A DNA stretch of 64,000 nucleotides from Volvox africanus. Its lineage: Eukaryota > Chlorophyta > Chlorophyceae > Chlamydomonadales > Volvocaceae. The position numbers and the translations under genes were made by a program. Positions 26,001 through 34,400 of the stretch are shown here, piece after piece (positions within the stretch are counted from its first letter, which is position 1; every line of letters begins with the position of its first letter). The stretch spans positions 1,364,001 to 1,428,000 of the forward strand of contig BSDZ01000005.1 in assembly GCA_030268105.1 (NCBI GenBank), read 5' to 3'. Below the pieces are notes generated by a model. It was not told where the DNA came from, made no database searches, and saw only the letters and a list, made by a program, of their open reading frames with translations.

Positions 26001-27903
26001 TGAGGACAGTGCAGCAAGAGACGGCGGAACAGTAGTAGTAGTAGGGCCACAACCACCATCACAGCCACCATCACAACCACCATCACAGCCACCATCAGCT
26101 TCTTCATCCAAAGAAAGCGGAACATTATCACCGATGAAGGGGCACACACTGCGTCCACCATCCGCCATGACGTCGCCACCAGGCCATCTAGCACCAAGGT
26201 GGCCAACATCACAGCAGCAGCAGCAGCAGTCCCGTGTCCCATCTGTAGATCTCACCGCGGACAGCGGGTACGACAACAACCGCCGTACAATAACCACAAC
26301 AGATGATGATAACAATGGTACGACAAGTGGCCAGCAGATAAAGCGCGCTACGAATAATAACAACAAAAACAATACTAACAAGCCACCACGACCACTTATA
26401 TCGAGTTGGATAAGCAGTGGCGCTTCCAGCGCATCCGCAACTGCCGGTACCAGCTCTGGTGCAGTAGCGGATTTAGTACAGTTGCAGGCTGCACCGCCTT
26501 CTCTGTGGCGCCCGCTGACACAGCAGCCCTCAGTGAAGATGTCAGTTCCATTGATACAGCCTTCGGTGTCGGAGGAACAGTGGGCGTCAGGCATGCCTGC
26601 GCCACGTAGAAGGCCAAAGTGAGTATGTTGCTATAGTATCTATGGCTAATATCCGGGGTGAACAGGAAATTGGACATCTTTCGATTGGGCCTTGGCTGTC
26701 GGGCGGATAGTCACGCAAAGATACAACTGTTGGCTCCTCACGACAGCAACGACCCAGCTTGATCGATCACGTGTCCTGCTGCATAATACTGAAATGAAGC
26801 AGCTAGCCTTACATAGCCGGGACGCGCATTGTCGCCTCCTCTCCGTCGCATCCCTTTCTTCCTTTTAATAATTAACACACAAACACAAACACACACACAC
26901 ACACACGCGCGCGCGCGCGTGCACCTCCCTAGTTACGGAGAACCTACAAAGGTGACCAGCCATGGCAGCAAGAAGAAGAGACGAGGCGAGTGCTTGCATG
27001 CTTGATCGATACTTTGCTATGCTACCCTCCCAGGATGAGGACGAGGACGAAGACGCCAACATCGAACCATCTCTCATTATACATACTACAAACCGTCATA
27101 TAGCTTCATTGACTCGTTATACGCAAACATCACATCTTTTCCCCTACAGGACCTCTGCTGGGGGCCAGCCGTCCACCCCATCACCATCACGACGGCCGAA
27201 CGACACCACTGATGGTAACACCATCAGCGGCAGCGGCAGAGGCAGCGGTGGAAACACGGAAGGGAACCGTATGAGCAGTGGCTGGGCCACCACCCGCGGC
27301 TCACCGCTGCGGTCCAACTCGATGTCAAATCACATGAGTTTAAAGGCATCCTTACTTTCCATGACCATGTCGCCTACAACCTCTATGCCGGGTGATGGCA
27401 GCACAGCCGCCGCTGCCAGCAGTTGTATTAGCCCAACAGTTGGGGTTCAGCCGGAAGACCTAAGCATGTTAGCACGCTTTCCGACGCTACGGCAGCGGCA
27501 GCTGGTATCTTTGGTCTCGCCAGGACTAAACAGTAATGGGTCATCACCTCCCCCAGATGGTGGGTCCCGCAGACCTGCTAGTGGCAACTTGCCGCTGACC
27601 TCGCATCCCGCACAGACGCTGTTGCTGCTGGGGCCGACAGAGGCCTCAGTTGAAGCCACCACAGCTTCTTCAAATGCATCAGCAACAATGGTGCAGGCGC
27701 CTCGGTGGAGACCTATTACATCCACACAATCGCAGCAGCTGCAGCAGCCCTCATCACGTGCAGTGGAGTCGTCGAGTAATAACAATAGTGTCAACACGGA
27801 AGGAGGTGTCATTTTTGGCTACACGACTTCCCCCGCCAGCACCAGAGTATCACAACAGCGACGGCCTTTGTCGCAATTCTCATTACAGCAGCGGGACGAA
27901 TAG
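149..27903 (+). CDS. Polycystin-type (PKD/TRPP) cation channel, 5' incomplete
   Basis: This is a large multi-exon gene for a membrane cation channel of the polycystin family. These channels conduct Ca2+ and other cations and in algae are known from cilia. Twenty-one exons from 2421 onward splice with matching phases at every junction and give one continuous frame to the TAG at 27901-27903. Three further exons (149-236, 987-1042, 1747-1926) join each other in phase, but 1926 ends in phase 0 while the acceptor at 2421 needs two carried bases, so an exon is missing or one boundary is wrong. Spliced length is about 8.9 kb, roughly 2,960 residues, longer than typical polycystins. Order: extracellular polycystin-like domain, at least five transmembrane helices with a pore loop, then a huge low-complexity tail. 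The start codon lies upstream of the window or in an unseen exon. A chromovirus sits in the intron 7716-15496. A divergent channel of the same superfamily cannot be excluded. Confidence 0.82.
6106..6207 (+). repeat. ~100-bp interspersed repeat, copy 1
   Basis: Shares the core pattern GGTGTTACACTGTGGC...GCGACTTGCCCTG...ACAAGCACTGGGGGCCCTGA...CCGGGCCGAACCACAGCGC...GGGGAACACACGGCT with five other sites in the window. It lies in the polycystin-gene intron 6061-6997. Two short stems can be drawn inside: CTTG...CAAG and GGCCC...GGGCC. Confidence 0.85.
6223..6286 (+). repeat. 14-bp tandem repeat, about 4.5 units
   Basis: Unit TATGGGTCTTCACT, with small variations (TATCCACT, TTTTCACT), repeated from 6223, just after interspersed-repeat copy 1. 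Confidence 0.88.
6300..6860. other. Intronic stretch without recognised content
   Basis: Part of the 6061-6997 intron of the polycystin-like gene. It has several GGGGCCCC and GGCCCAGAA-type motifs that look repeat-derived, but no coding similarity or matching copy was found in the window. Confidence 0.4.
7857..7861. repeat. Target-site duplication CATAT, left copy
   Basis: The five bases CATAT immediately before the left LTR are repeated immediately after the right LTR at 15335-15339. Five-base duplications are usual for Ty3/gypsy integrases. Confidence 0.93.
7862..8686 (-). repeat. 3' LTR of the chromovirus (left in window)
   Basis: An 825-bp long terminal repeat beginning TGTTGT and ending ACAACA on the + strand. 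It is the 3' LTR because the element reads on the minus strand. It is near-identical to 14510-15334; differences include single substitutions and a two-base change near 8526 (GTCGTG here, GTCACG in the other copy). Confidence 0.96.
8687..8702 (-). promoter_or_regulatory. Polypurine tract of the chromovirus
   Basis: On the minus strand, a purine run GGGAGGGGGGATAA lies directly against the start of the 3' LTR. This is the expected place for the plus-strand primer of an LTR retrotransposon. Confidence 0.8.
8746..12807 (-). CDS. pol: Chromovirus pol polyprotein (PR-RT-RH-IN-chromodomain)
   Basis: An uninterrupted frame of about 1,353 codons continues in the same phase as gag after the TAG at 12808-12810. 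No ATG lies at its beginning, which fits expression as a Gag-Pol fusion. Approximate positions counted from 12714: aspartic protease with D-T-G-A-S near 180; reverse transcriptase 390-570 with the active-site motif Y-L-D-D; RNase H 660-780 (V-S-D-A-S start, T-G-E-Q-E-L-L-A-V); integrase 850-1100 with an HHCC zinc finger (H...H...C-S-L-C) and the D, D, E core (S-M-D-F; S-D-R-G-G-Q-F; Q-T-E-R); C-terminal chromodomain 1250-1310 (L-V-K-W-T-G-Y...N-S-W-E-P). The chromodomain is thought to guide integration to particular chromatin. All catalytic motifs look intact. Confidence 0.96.
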   Translation of the reverse strand, partial: GLARVPAEGAPPGISELTRGRWSSLRPAVKALLPCVLGHIERVIARRITLDGRTGLLCFDPLCNLFTPRRSLSSIDLSNHVVLFIPSSLREMSEQLAIYRRCRRQYPGTAACVLLPAFCRRKAEASLRGMRHVHRFEPGTVLFNGVDREGTLAPWPSTSYSVDVWYEAPDGGAVGYGPALSALTLSAGQSLVDNRVPVVQIGLNGRTLKALVDTGASDDFISVAEVNALGLSPESSDCPQVTLADGGKHPIVGRITLSLSIGPLRVVTRPYVLQGLAETAPYIMGSSTLRQYRARIDMETATLHMCKGTLSIKVPFLSFEHVTPKEGETEAVPMVNFAVTAMAARIEPELVGRKEAVRLLRKGAHGLLLRPRVSCCVTTAQISADPEVEALLSQYEDVFKDIPGLPPMRPVDHTIPLMPGAQPTARPMYRLSPLELDEVKRQVTDLLAKGMIRPSTSPYSAPILFVGKKDGTLRMCIDYRGLNVNTVKNRYPLPRVDDLLDKLKGSAYFSSIDLQQGYNQIRIAASDIPKTAFRTPFGHFEYTVLSFGLTNAPATFQAVMDQMFRPFINRFVVCYLDDILVYSKTREEHLEHLRLVLDVMRREQLFAKRAKCFWAQPQVEYLGHIVSATGVKMDPRKVAVVRDWPAPQNLTELRKFLGLTNYFRKFIEKYSIIAAPLTNLTRKGVFVSLESWMSQCQRAFEELKRIIAEDVTLAFPDYSLPFRVEVVSDASIFGSGAVLLQEGRPIAFTSKKFSVAEIRYTTGEQELLAVLHALKEWHCYLEGRPFTLKTDHKPLTFLQNVPTLNRHQARWMEYLARFDCTWEYIFGKLNIADALSRHPSLHTAILAAPVVRPCSEEVPIATDLTERLKVAYNADAWFADPANVENLHKQNGLWLRTEGAATQIVVPNDDVLRYDILARFHEDPLAGHPGSKQLIDLVQRSFWWPRLAKDAANFVQTCSLCQRNKALSGKGHGLLQPLPVPDAPWESVSMDFVVALPKTEGGYDAVFVMVDRLTKMVHLAPCTSSCTAEQTARLFFDNVVRLHGVPKNVISDRGGQFTSKFWEALCKLVGMRVNLSTAYHPQTDGQTERTNRTLGDMLRNYAGRTPLVWDTYVTAAEFALNNAVNCSTGKSPFFLNYGFHPALPVWRELEVNVPAAKLFAKSFMSRITDAKSCLDAAQQRTTEYYNKSKQDVTFSEGQLVLLSTKNLRSLADGSRKLLPRWIGPYPVMRMVGNVAVQLALPADMTIHPTFHVSLVRPYRGTEPVPEPANTPAAIEPVPETWIAGKQKFYDVERVLDYRMRRVGRHRRKRTVHEYLVKWTGYTDEHNSWEPAHNFSQDMKPLLEEARKHATQAQ
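12808..14043 (-). pseudogene. gag: Chromovirus gag, interrupted by one in-frame TGA
   Basis: The gag frame starts with ATG at 14043 and runs on the minus strand to a TAG at 12808-12810, about 412 codons. It encodes the capsid/nucleocapsid polyprotein that packages element RNA. Near its end is a zinc knuckle, C-L-R-C-A-E-S-H-S-T-K-D-C (CX2CX3HX4C), one residue shorter in the middle than the canonical CX2CX4HX4C. A TGA at 13528-13530 breaks the frame once; the protein frame continues without shift on both sides, so a single substitution explains it. The terminal TAG is followed directly by the pol frame. The family assignment rests on position, the knuckle and the following pol. This copy probably cannot make full-length Gag unless the TGA is read through. 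Confidence 0.85.
14489..14506 (-). promoter_or_regulatory. Primer-binding site of the chromovirus
   Basis: On the minus strand, three bases after the 5' LTR, the sequence begins TGGTATCGAGACAGGTTC. TGG complements the CCA end of a tRNA, and the rest implies a tRNA 3' end with a GGTTCGA-type T arm just upstream. The tRNA identity was not determined. Confidence 0.75.
14510..15334 (-). repeat. 5' LTR of the chromovirus (right in window)
   Basis: An 825-bp LTR matching 7862-8686 in length and boundaries. It should carry the element's promoter, firing toward lower coordinates. It is followed by CATAT, which repeats the five bases before the left LTR. Confidence 0.96.
15335..15339. repeat. Target-site duplication CATAT, right copy
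   Basis: CATAT immediately after the right LTR is identical to 7857-7861, so the element is a simple, unrearranged insertion. Confidence 0.93.
16867..16987. repeat. 17-bp perfect inverted repeat around a TTTAGA array
   Basis: GGGTATTTTGGTTCAAA at 16867-16883 is the exact reverse complement of 16971-16987. Between them lies a run of about a dozen TTTAGA hexamers with one variant unit (TTTAGG). It lies in intron 16686-17870 of the polycystin-like gene and could be a small foldback element or a hairpin-stabilised microsatellite. Confidence 0.88.
17527..17627 (+). repeat. ~100-bp interspersed repeat, copy 2
   Basis: Same family as 6106-6207, in intron 16686-17870. The leader is diverged (TTATAAATAACTGTGGGC) and the loop between GGCCC and GGGCC is shortened, while both stems remain. 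Confidence 0.85.
18109..18331. repeat. CT / TA / GT compound microsatellite
   Basis: A CT run, then some 130 bp of TATA/TATG repeats, then GTGT and GCGC runs and a second CT run, inside intron 18062-18402 of the polycystin-like gene. Confidence 0.9.
20769..20875 (+). repeat. ~100-bp interspersed repeat, copy 3
   Basis: Best-preserved copy, in intron 20561-21284, preceded by a TATG microsatellite. It has an extra AGCAGGA before the GGGGGGAACACACGGCTTA end. Confidence 0.87.
23760..23843 (+). repeat. ~100-bp interspersed repeat, copy 4 (internally deleted)
   Basis: Same family, in intron 23322-24001. It lacks the AGCGC...GGGGAA portion before the ACACGGCTG end, and is embedded in TATG repeats. 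Confidence 0.82.
23866..23901 (+). repeat. ~100-bp interspersed repeat, copy 5 (truncated)
   Basis: Only the first third is present (CGGTGTTACACTGTAGGCGACTTGCCCTG), about 20 bp after copy 4 and again flanked by TATG repeats. Confidence 0.7.
26875..26921. repeat. AC / GC microsatellite
   Basis: A CA-repeat run grading into a CG-repeat run within intron 26619-27149 of the polycystin-like gene. Confidence 0.88.
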
Positions 27904-30900
27904 CTGCAGTTAACCCTAGCGGTTAACAGCGTTCAACAGCCACAATGAACAGATAGAAGTGGGGGCAGTGCTGAAACAACACACGTTCTTCACGCACAGC
28001 ATTGCGATGTGAGGTCGTTGAGGCCATTGGTCTATTAGAATGGATCCAGGGGCGGTCAGACAATCAAGGCCAGTTCCATTATTGCGTGCCAACAGGCATG
28101 CGGCCACCGCCAGCGATCATGTGCATGCCCTCATTACCAGCACACTACCAGGCGGGCTGAGTAGAGACCTGCCACCCCAGCCAGCAGCTACCATGTCTGC
28201 CCTATATATCTACTAAATGAATGAATGCATGAATGGGACATACATACCGGACTCCCACATAAGGGAATCATGGTGCGGTGATGTAGATAGACAGGGGCAA
28301 CTGAACTTTAGCTGCACGTGTCGTCGGGTGGGAGCGGTTCACATCGATCCGTGCAGTCAGTCTGCATCAACTATTGTCGTGCGGGGATGCATGGGGGGGG
28401 CCTCGCTGCTGGTATGCTGGGCAGCAACCGTGTTATTACAATAATGTACTGCAGACATGAATTATTGTGATTGCTACTCCATGCAGTTATCCGTTAGTTT
28501 CCAATAATAATGCTGCCAAGAGTAGTCGTTGCATATAGAGTTTAGGGTCCAAGCCATTTTAGGGTCCTAGCTAGCTCAGCCCCTAAGGGCATCGAACTGC
28601 TTACGTAAGTACTCGACTTCCGGTATACCTGAAACAGAGTACTCAATAAACTCAATCGGTTGCAAAAATGTGTATGTTTATTTAGTGGTCGTGTCAAGTA
28701 ATGGGGGATAGATGAGTAATCCCTTAATGATGATTTGTGGAAACTTTTTATCGTCATATTTAATAATTATTTACTGTTACACTGCCCCTTAGGCTGGCGT
28801 GTGTTATATGAAGCGCCGGTTTTTCCAACTGTCGGGCCATCCCCCATCCCCCTTTGAATGACCAACTTGTATTTAGGTGAGTTTCGAGCCAGCCTGCAGC
28901 AGTAAGCCCCTTTTCGTTAGGGCCATGGGTTCACACTTCCCAGGCGGAGCACTTAACCGGTTTTGTCCTGCCGGTGAAGGCGCACAAGGACACGACTGAA
29001 GAGCCATGCTAACAAGCCCTGGTTTCGGGCCTCAATAACGTTTCTTGCTAGGGTCATCCATTATAAGGGCTTGTGTTATTGCATGCTGAGCAAGAGCTAC
29101 TCATGACAGCCCCAACATAAATGGGCTAGATCCCGAAGGCCCTGAATGAACCTGCGCCTTTAATAAGGCGTAAAAACCCATACCTGTGACAACATGCACA
29201 TCACCAACTGCTACACAACAACAGAGGGGACGCCGAAGCATGCGCAGCAGACAAGACTCTGGCCCCAACGAAACACCTGAAGCAGATAGATAGAGCCCTG
29301 ACAGCAGGCTAGCAACAAAGAACAAGAAAACGCTAGCAAAACTTGCAACATGAGGTAAAGCAATCGATGGTTATGTACACGCAGCTTTCAATAGGCCTTG
29401 CTTCATCCACAGGCAGCAGATGGAGCACATGAATCATCACTCGCCTGGCGTCATGCTGCTGGCTTTCGGGGACGAACCCCAATGTCTTACAGAGATCACA
29501 GCCTCTGCAGTCTTGGTGACAAACAACACCGTACGTGAGTAATTATGTAGTTGGGAAGTTCCCATTCTTCATCAATAACATAGTTATGGGTATGAACCTG
29601 CCACATACAAGCACCCTACCTGTATGTCGTGGCAACCAAAGGGACAACCAAAGGGCACACTGACCACACAGCCCAAGCAAATGCTCCAGAAAGTTGGATA
29701 TAGGTGTATGAAGTGCAGTTGCGCAGTTGGATACTACTACGTGATTAAATTCGCCTGCCTCAAGGTACACCCTAAGCGTAATTGCATGGTTGTTTAGGAC
29801 CATGCATGAGTTCATGCGAGCTATGAGGCTCTGCCCAAGCCATGGGGAGCCCTGATATAATTATAAGTGAAAGGTTAATAATATTGCATACTGTAGAATC
29901 CCACTTCAAAATGGCATGGTCGGACCATGGCGTGTTGATTATCACGAGTCTGTCTGTTGTATCTCTGTGTTAACATATCCGTCAAACTGTTTATCGGGTT
30001 CAGTTTCCTGATTATCCCAGATATTAGCCATAGATACCCCTCTTCAGGATACTACTTTGCCCTTCAAGCTAGGTATGACGAAATATGTAGACATGCTGCG
30101 AGCGATTTAATGATGATACAATAGCACAATCATGCTACATTTCTCTACAGATGTAAGACAAGCAACTACCACATAATGATGTTGATAACAGCCGCCGCCG
30201 TGTAGTCGTTGAGTGCCTCAAAAGCCTCTCGAGATGCGTTTATTTGCGGCAGCACTGAGATAAGAGGGATGGAGCTCATTTCATCCGTCCTTGCACCTTA
30301 AAAATAGACATTTACGAAGCCCATACTAAGTTTGATTATCACGTCATGGTCAGCACACTGCAGCAGGTGTATCTCGCTCGCTGATTGATATGGACGAAAC
30401 ACTGGGTAAGGTTTCAGATTTTCGGTTATCAGCACCACCACCACTACTACGATCATCATCATCATCATGGAAGACAGCGAGTGACGCTTTTAATGACGCA
30501 GGACGGCTCCCGCAGAGCAATTATTAGCACCCCTGTACGCACGTACATATACGTCCGTACATGCACGCACGTAACAGCAAAGCGGTTCCGTACATTCGGT
30601 GCAGCCTTCTATCGATAGAAAGCATAGAGAGATAGAGGCCGTGCATTCGCTGCGGGCATGCATGCATTTGCACTCCGCTGCATCAGCAATGCTGCAGGTG
30701 GTGGGCTCTCTATCGGTGGCGCGACGTGCTCAGCATTAGTCCACTAGCTAGGCATTTATGAGGTCGGTATATCCATCATCTATTATACTACGACAGTTGA
30801 CAGTTGACAGCTAGCAGGACATGAAACAATGAAATAAAATACCTAATGATCGGCGCGACCTATACAATAAGGTCGCAACCTAGCCGCTTATCTGAACCAG

Positions 30901-31478
30901 TCTCGTTATCTGGCTTGCTTGCCTAATGGGGCACATACAGCATAGCCCTTCCTCGTGTTCATACAACGCGCACGACGGTAGGTGCAGCAACGTACCCTGG
31001 AGGGCATCGCTACACGCTGTGGCCCGTTTGTCCATCGATCCCACGACCTATCAGGATGGAGGCATTCATAGACACCGGCACAACCATTACGGCACCTCTC
31101 ACCAAGTCATCGTCAGCCGGAGGTAGAGGGGCCCAGGACGGGTGGACGCCATCCACAGGTATTAAGGCTCAACGCGGTTCCGCGGACACTCACTCCATCA
31201 TCACTCCTCTTCCTCCGTCCTGGCTTTCTTCGCTGCCGGTGAGCCTGGAAAGCAAGGAGGTGACATGCATACATCGCTCACGTATGTACGTACAAAAGGA
31301 CATGCATGTGTACATATAACGACAGGTCAGCATCGCAGTACGTAGCAGCAGCCTTCTGTGAGAGAGCGAGTTCCCTAGCTCTCTAAATTGTTTATCCAAT
31401 CTATCCAGTCTTGTCGTATTTTGCTGTAATATTCCGTACCGCCGCAGCAGCCTCACAGTCCCTTACTCTGTGTCCGTA
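27904..31478. other. Gene-poor intergenic region
   Basis: It lies between the stop of the polycystin-like gene and the stop of the convergent phosphoribosyltransferase gene, so it should contain both 3' UTRs. I saw a short ATC/ACC repeat near 30436-30470 and many short open frames, none with a recognisable motif or convincing splice partners. No tRNA-like sequence was recognised. Confidence 0.5.
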
Positions 31479-34400
31479 CTATAAATCCTCCGTACGACCT
31501 GTCACAACATACCTACCCTGTGGAGGGCTGTGCACCTCCACCTGCGCTTCCGGCGCTGGCGCGCCGCCCATCACCGCGTCCGCCTCCGCCTCTGCCTCCG
31601 CCTCCGCCTCCGCCTCTGCCTCCGCCGCCGCCGTTCGTTCATCCGCTGCCCGCTGGTGAGCTGCGATGTCCAGTGCATCCCAGGGATACACGATCCAGTT
31701 GTCCGGCACGTCTTGGCACCTGCGTGACGTGTTGGTTGCGGTGACAAACAGTTCTGCTAACTACATACAGGTGAATCATACAATCATACAATCATACCTA
31801 CCTATATATACATATATATAGGTGAGTCAGCTTATGCGCTATACTAGCCGTACTGAATAGCCTTCAAATAATTGCAATGCAATTTCCTCTGGTGGCACTA
31901 GTACGACAATATGAAAGACTCCACGTCCCACGTCCCACTGCCCACCCTACTTAAAGTAGTACGCCTCCATAACTTCGTCCGGCAGCACCCCGCTCTTGGG
32001 CTTCATCTTGTTGTGTACGACAAAGACCCCCTGCAAATGAAGTCGTCGTGAACAGGTAAGGCACCGCCAGAAGCAATCATAATTCACCCTTCAGTTTCTG
32101 CTCTTTGCTTTCATCTCCGGTGATGAGCGGGTGGCTGATGACTCTCAATTACAAGTGGCCGCTCACGTGGTCAGGATAGCTGATCGGATGAGGTAATCGG
32201 CTCTGCACTTTGTAACGAGCAAGCCATCCTATCGTACCATTTGTTGCACGTTTCGTTACAACAATGTCCATCAACAGCTGCCAGCTGCCAGCAGCCTCGT
32301 GAACACTAAATCCCTCCCCCTGATATAAAACACATCTATAATGATATCGAGTGTACATTTTTGTCTCTATTTACACATACATACATATATACATATATAT
32401 ATACAGCCGTATGTACATACATACAGCCGTTGCTTCAGATATGATGAAGATGACGACATGAGACACATGGGGAACGCTGATACACATATGTACAGCCCCT
32501 AACCATTTTGGGGGATTGGGCTATGTGTCCTGCGTGGGGAGGCTCTCTGAAAATTTCGTCCCTTGGCACGTCCAAGGGACACTTTCTTTGATGACGTGTT
32601 CAGGCACGACTGTTATGGCACGACTAATATGCCCCTGGAGTTCCAGGTTCTAATATGCCCCCATGTCGATGGACGGTGACGACCCCAATTAAAGTGACCT
32701 GCGAGCTGACCAGTAGCGGAGTTGACGCCTTAGTTGATTCGGCAGATTCCGCTGGATGCTGGTGGTGGGTGCTGAACCTGGGAAAACAACTGATTTCGGA
32801 GAAGTCGGCATGGGAGACTGGATGAGGGTGCCCCGAAACACCGGGGAAGGTAGGGACTGCCAGGTTAGTGGCCACGGGTGATGTACCCCCCTATCCTACA
32901 CACATACAGCCGTGTGTTCCCCCCTGCGCTGTGGTTCGGCCCGGTGGTCAGGGGCCCCAGTGCTTGTCCTTGCAGCAGGGCAAGTCGCCTTCAGTAGTGT
33001 AACGCCTATTACACATGTGTGTGTTTATATATTGTGTAGTATTTAAGCAATGAATTTATTTTCCCCAACGCTCTCCCTCTCCCTCTCCCTCTCTCATTTC
33101 CCACCCCTTTCATTTGTGACTTTCAATATCATTGATTCCTTCAAATAAGTTATTCACGATCCGGAATCTCATCGCGACTGTGCTATTTACAGCATCTGGT
33201 ATGATTTCGCCGGATAAGTAACTCCCAACTTCCCCAGCCCGCCCAGGCGCCTGGGCCTCACAACCCTCAAAGCACCCCGACCCCTGTCCCGCTATACTCC
33301 TCCATCGCGCCCTCTCAGCTCTCACCAGTCGCGGCGACGCCCAGTCCGGGTCTCCTTCCTTCCGGTGAGCCTCGTACTCTTGCCGCTGCTTCTCAACATC
33401 CTACGGTGCAATGCGCATTGTGCAAAACGGCAAAATCGATAACAGTGATAAATGAAATGATAAATCCAAGCACACATACACAGGTTGAGGCCGCCATTAG
33501 GAAATCCGGCAGATTCCACTGGATGCTGGCGGTGGGTGCTGAACCACCTACCTACCGGGAAATCACTGCTTTCGGAGCAGTCAACATTCGCTAGGGATGA
33601 ACGGATGAGGGTGTCCCGAAATACTGAAGGGTATTTGGGGAAAGCCTATTTGAAGGACAAGGTAGGGACTGCCAGGTAGTGGCCACGGCAGGTGAAGCAA
33701 AACCCCCCTATTCCCCCCCCACACACACATACGTACACACACATATATGTATCCATAAGTATGCATGAATTTAAATCTAAACTCTGCAAGTGCAGGTGCT
33801 CCTCTAGCTGCACGTGCCAATCTTAGTAGTAGATATATCAGTATAAAGTAGAACAACTCGTTTGGTGAGAAGTTTAAGACTTAGGGATTTCCAAGACTGC
33901 AAGTCGGAACACATCAATCATTTTCGCCACCAAGAAGGCGCCGCGGCTACCGGACCGGCTACCCGGCTACCCGACCGCCTAAAGACATGATACCTTGCTA
34001 AGTTCTGACACGGCGTACGACAGGGTTTTGCGCGTGTCGTCCACCTCGTCCACAATGAGGATGTTGTGGCCCTGTCGAGAGGGCAGCAGGCAGGGGTCAA
34101 CATGAACGTGAATACCATGAACCTCAGCCAACAAAACGAGACCCGTACACTCGTACACCCGTACACAAAATATGCAAGTGATAGTGATATGATATCAAGA
34201 TGGATGTTGAGGTGACGGGCAGGGAGGCTGTTGTTCAAGGTCCAAGTTGCACTATACATCTACTTAAGTCAGATCAAGCAACTCAGGTTTGCCGAATTAT
34301 AAGAATGATGATTTGGAAATGCCGAACATAATTTAGTACGACGGTGTAAGGAACGACAAACGATACGTTGCGAAGGTCCTTTATCAGGAGGGGGCGAGCT

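Larger units (their letters stand above)
21285..27903 (+). other. PKD-like gene: long low-complexity cytoplasmic tail
   Basis: Exons: 21285-22476, 22759-23321, 24002-24061, 24397-26618, 27150-27903, all phase-consistent. They encode about 1,600 residues after the last membrane helix. Two short ordered-looking stretches stand out: a basic/aromatic segment right after the pore (D-L-Y-F-V-L-L-P-D-M) and a helical segment spanning 23270-24061 (L-W-D-V-V-R-A-V-E-R-W-Q, then V-K-V-W-K-Q-Q-I-A-M-R-A-Q), which may form a coiled coil as in other polycystin tails. The rest is Ser/Thr/Ala/Gly-rich with Asn runs, GN repeats near 23000-23040 and a Q-P-P-S tetrapeptide repeat near 26050-26097. Long antisense open frames over this region result from its biased composition. 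Confidence 0.72.

Noticed and set aside
25941..26594. Cys/Gly/Asp-rich minus-strand frame
   Set aside because: Antisense of trinucleotide repeats in the tail exon 24397-26618.
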